From: Sphingobacterium sp.
GTDB taxonomy: Bacteria > Bacteroidota > Bacteroidia > Sphingobacteriales > Sphingobacteriaceae
Assembly (NCBI GenBank): GCA_031277685.1
Contig: JAITLV010000280.1
Location: 186,001-250,000 of the forward strand
DNA: 64,000 bases
Direction: 5' to 3'
A program made the translations under genes and the position numbers. This document shows positions 63,565 to 64,000 of the stretch, one piece after another. The number at the start of each line of letters is the position of its first letter. Position 1 is the stretch's first letter. The notes under the pieces are model-generated. The model was given only the letters and a program-made list of their open reading frames with translations. It ran no database searches and had not been told where the DNA came from.

Positions 63565-64000
63565 ATGTCAGAAAAATATATAGTTGTTCAAGGTGCCATA
63601 TGTATGTGCAATTTTGGAACTGCACCAGATAAGCTTAAGGTTCTAACCAATCAGAAAGAGTACGTCAATGATAAGGATGGGGCAAAAAAGTTAATTGCAA
63701 CGGATAAGGATATCGGTACGACATTTGAAAAAAACATATTCGGTTCTTGCTCTAAGATGAATAATAAACCATGTACTGCAACAGTGACAGCATGGAAAAA
63801 CTTCTATGAAGATACAGTACTCTCCAATGGTGGAAAGATACTGTTGGAAGACTCAAAAGCAACCTGTCCAATTGGTGGCCCAGATTGTATAAAAATTGTT
63901 TTCCATGGTCAGGTGTTGGAACCAAGTGCACAGAATTTTGAAAATTCTCCCAAAGAGGTGCAATCCGCCATCAATCCAATGACAAGTTATGTAGGCGGGT
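63565..64000 (+). CDS. DUF4280 PAAR-like spike-tip protein (truncated by window end)
   Basis: A partial gene: the ATG at 63565 opens a frame that runs to the window end (145 codons, no stop). The visible part is a DUF4280/PAAR-like protein: YIVVQGAICMCNFG near the N-terminus, conserved cysteines in CMC, GSCSKMNNKPC and KATCPIGGPDC, and ILLEDSKATCPIGG. Such proteins sharpen the T6SS spike, bind a metal at the tip, and often carry effector extensions at the C-terminus. The final residues visible (AINPMTSYVGG) suggest that an extension may begin beyond the PAAR-like core. Confidence 0.87.
   Translation, partial: MSEKYIVVQGAICMCNFGTAPDKLKVLTNQKEYVNDKDGAKKLIATDKDIGTTFEKNIFGSCSKMNNKPCTATVTAWKNFYEDTVLSNGGKILLEDSKATCPIGGPDCIKIVFHGQVLEPSAQNFENSPKEVQSAINPMTSYVGG

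Overview
The window looks like a chromosomal segment of a Bacteroidota bacterium, most likely a Sphingobacteriaceae/Sphingobacterium relative. The reasons are three TonB-linked uptake loci of SusC/SusD or haem type, each headed by an ECF sigma factor and a FecR anti-sigma factor; promoter elements of the TAnnTTTG type; LytTR/LytS two-component signalling; a DUF1800/DUF1501 pair; and Hcp/VgrG genes of the Bacteroidota-type (subtype iii) type VI secretion system. The family assignments come from motif recognition only; no database search was run.

Layout. 1-1416: a secreted serine hydrolase. 1610-10631: locus A, with ECF sigma, S41 protease, FecR, SusC, SusD and a secreted metallophosphoesterase, closed by a terminator. 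10632-12070: a lone unknown lipoprotein among palindromic intergenic DNA. 12071-27975 (all minus strand): locus B, a large haem acquisition island. In transcription order it encodes ECF sigma, S41 protease, FecR, a signal-transducing TonB receptor (STN domain), a leucine-rich-repeat-like lipoprotein, HmuY-like haem-binding lipoprotein, a second TonB receptor, ChaN-like lipoprotein, HmuT, HmuU, HmuV and HmuS. 28230-30873: a reductase, Crp-like regulator and medium-chain oxidoreductase operon. 30903-35241: LytTR regulator and LytS-type kinase, divergent from an outer-membrane barrel protein. 35591-44622: locus C, with ECF sigma, FecR, SusC (with STN), SusD and a probable glycoside hydrolase. 44720-45889: a three-gene cysteine-rich operon (MarR-like regulator, DUF2024, thioredoxin-like) with a 17-bp palindromic operator in its promoter. 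46087-48665: DUF1800 and DUF1501. 48771-49859: MsrAB. 50248-54550: small lipoprotein, GH2 enzyme, AraC regulator and a membrane protein. 54948-64000: a T6SS payload cluster containing a Tae4-like amidase with lipoprotein immunity candidate, two Hcp/TssD tubes, VgrG/TssI, a DUF2931 lipoprotein, a Tle1-like phospholipase, a 58-residue spike-like small protein, an unknown protein and a PAAR-like DUF4280 protein cut by the window end.

How they work together. In loci A, B and C, substrate binding at an outer-membrane receptor is expected to release the ECF sigma from its FecR partner and raise transcription of the uptake genes. Loci A and B both place an S41 (C-terminal-processing/NSR-like) protease exactly between sigma and FecR, which suggests a dedicated periplasmic protease step; this is the most interesting candidate for an undescribed mechanism. 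The sigma gene of the haem island is preceded by a 33-bp near-perfect palindrome with a FUR-family operator core, which would link the island to iron status. The T6SS cluster carries two enzymatic toxins (peptidoglycan amidase and phospholipase), each beside a lipoprotein that could be its immunity protein.

No tRNA, rRNA, CRISPR array, intact insertion sequence or prophage gene was recognised.
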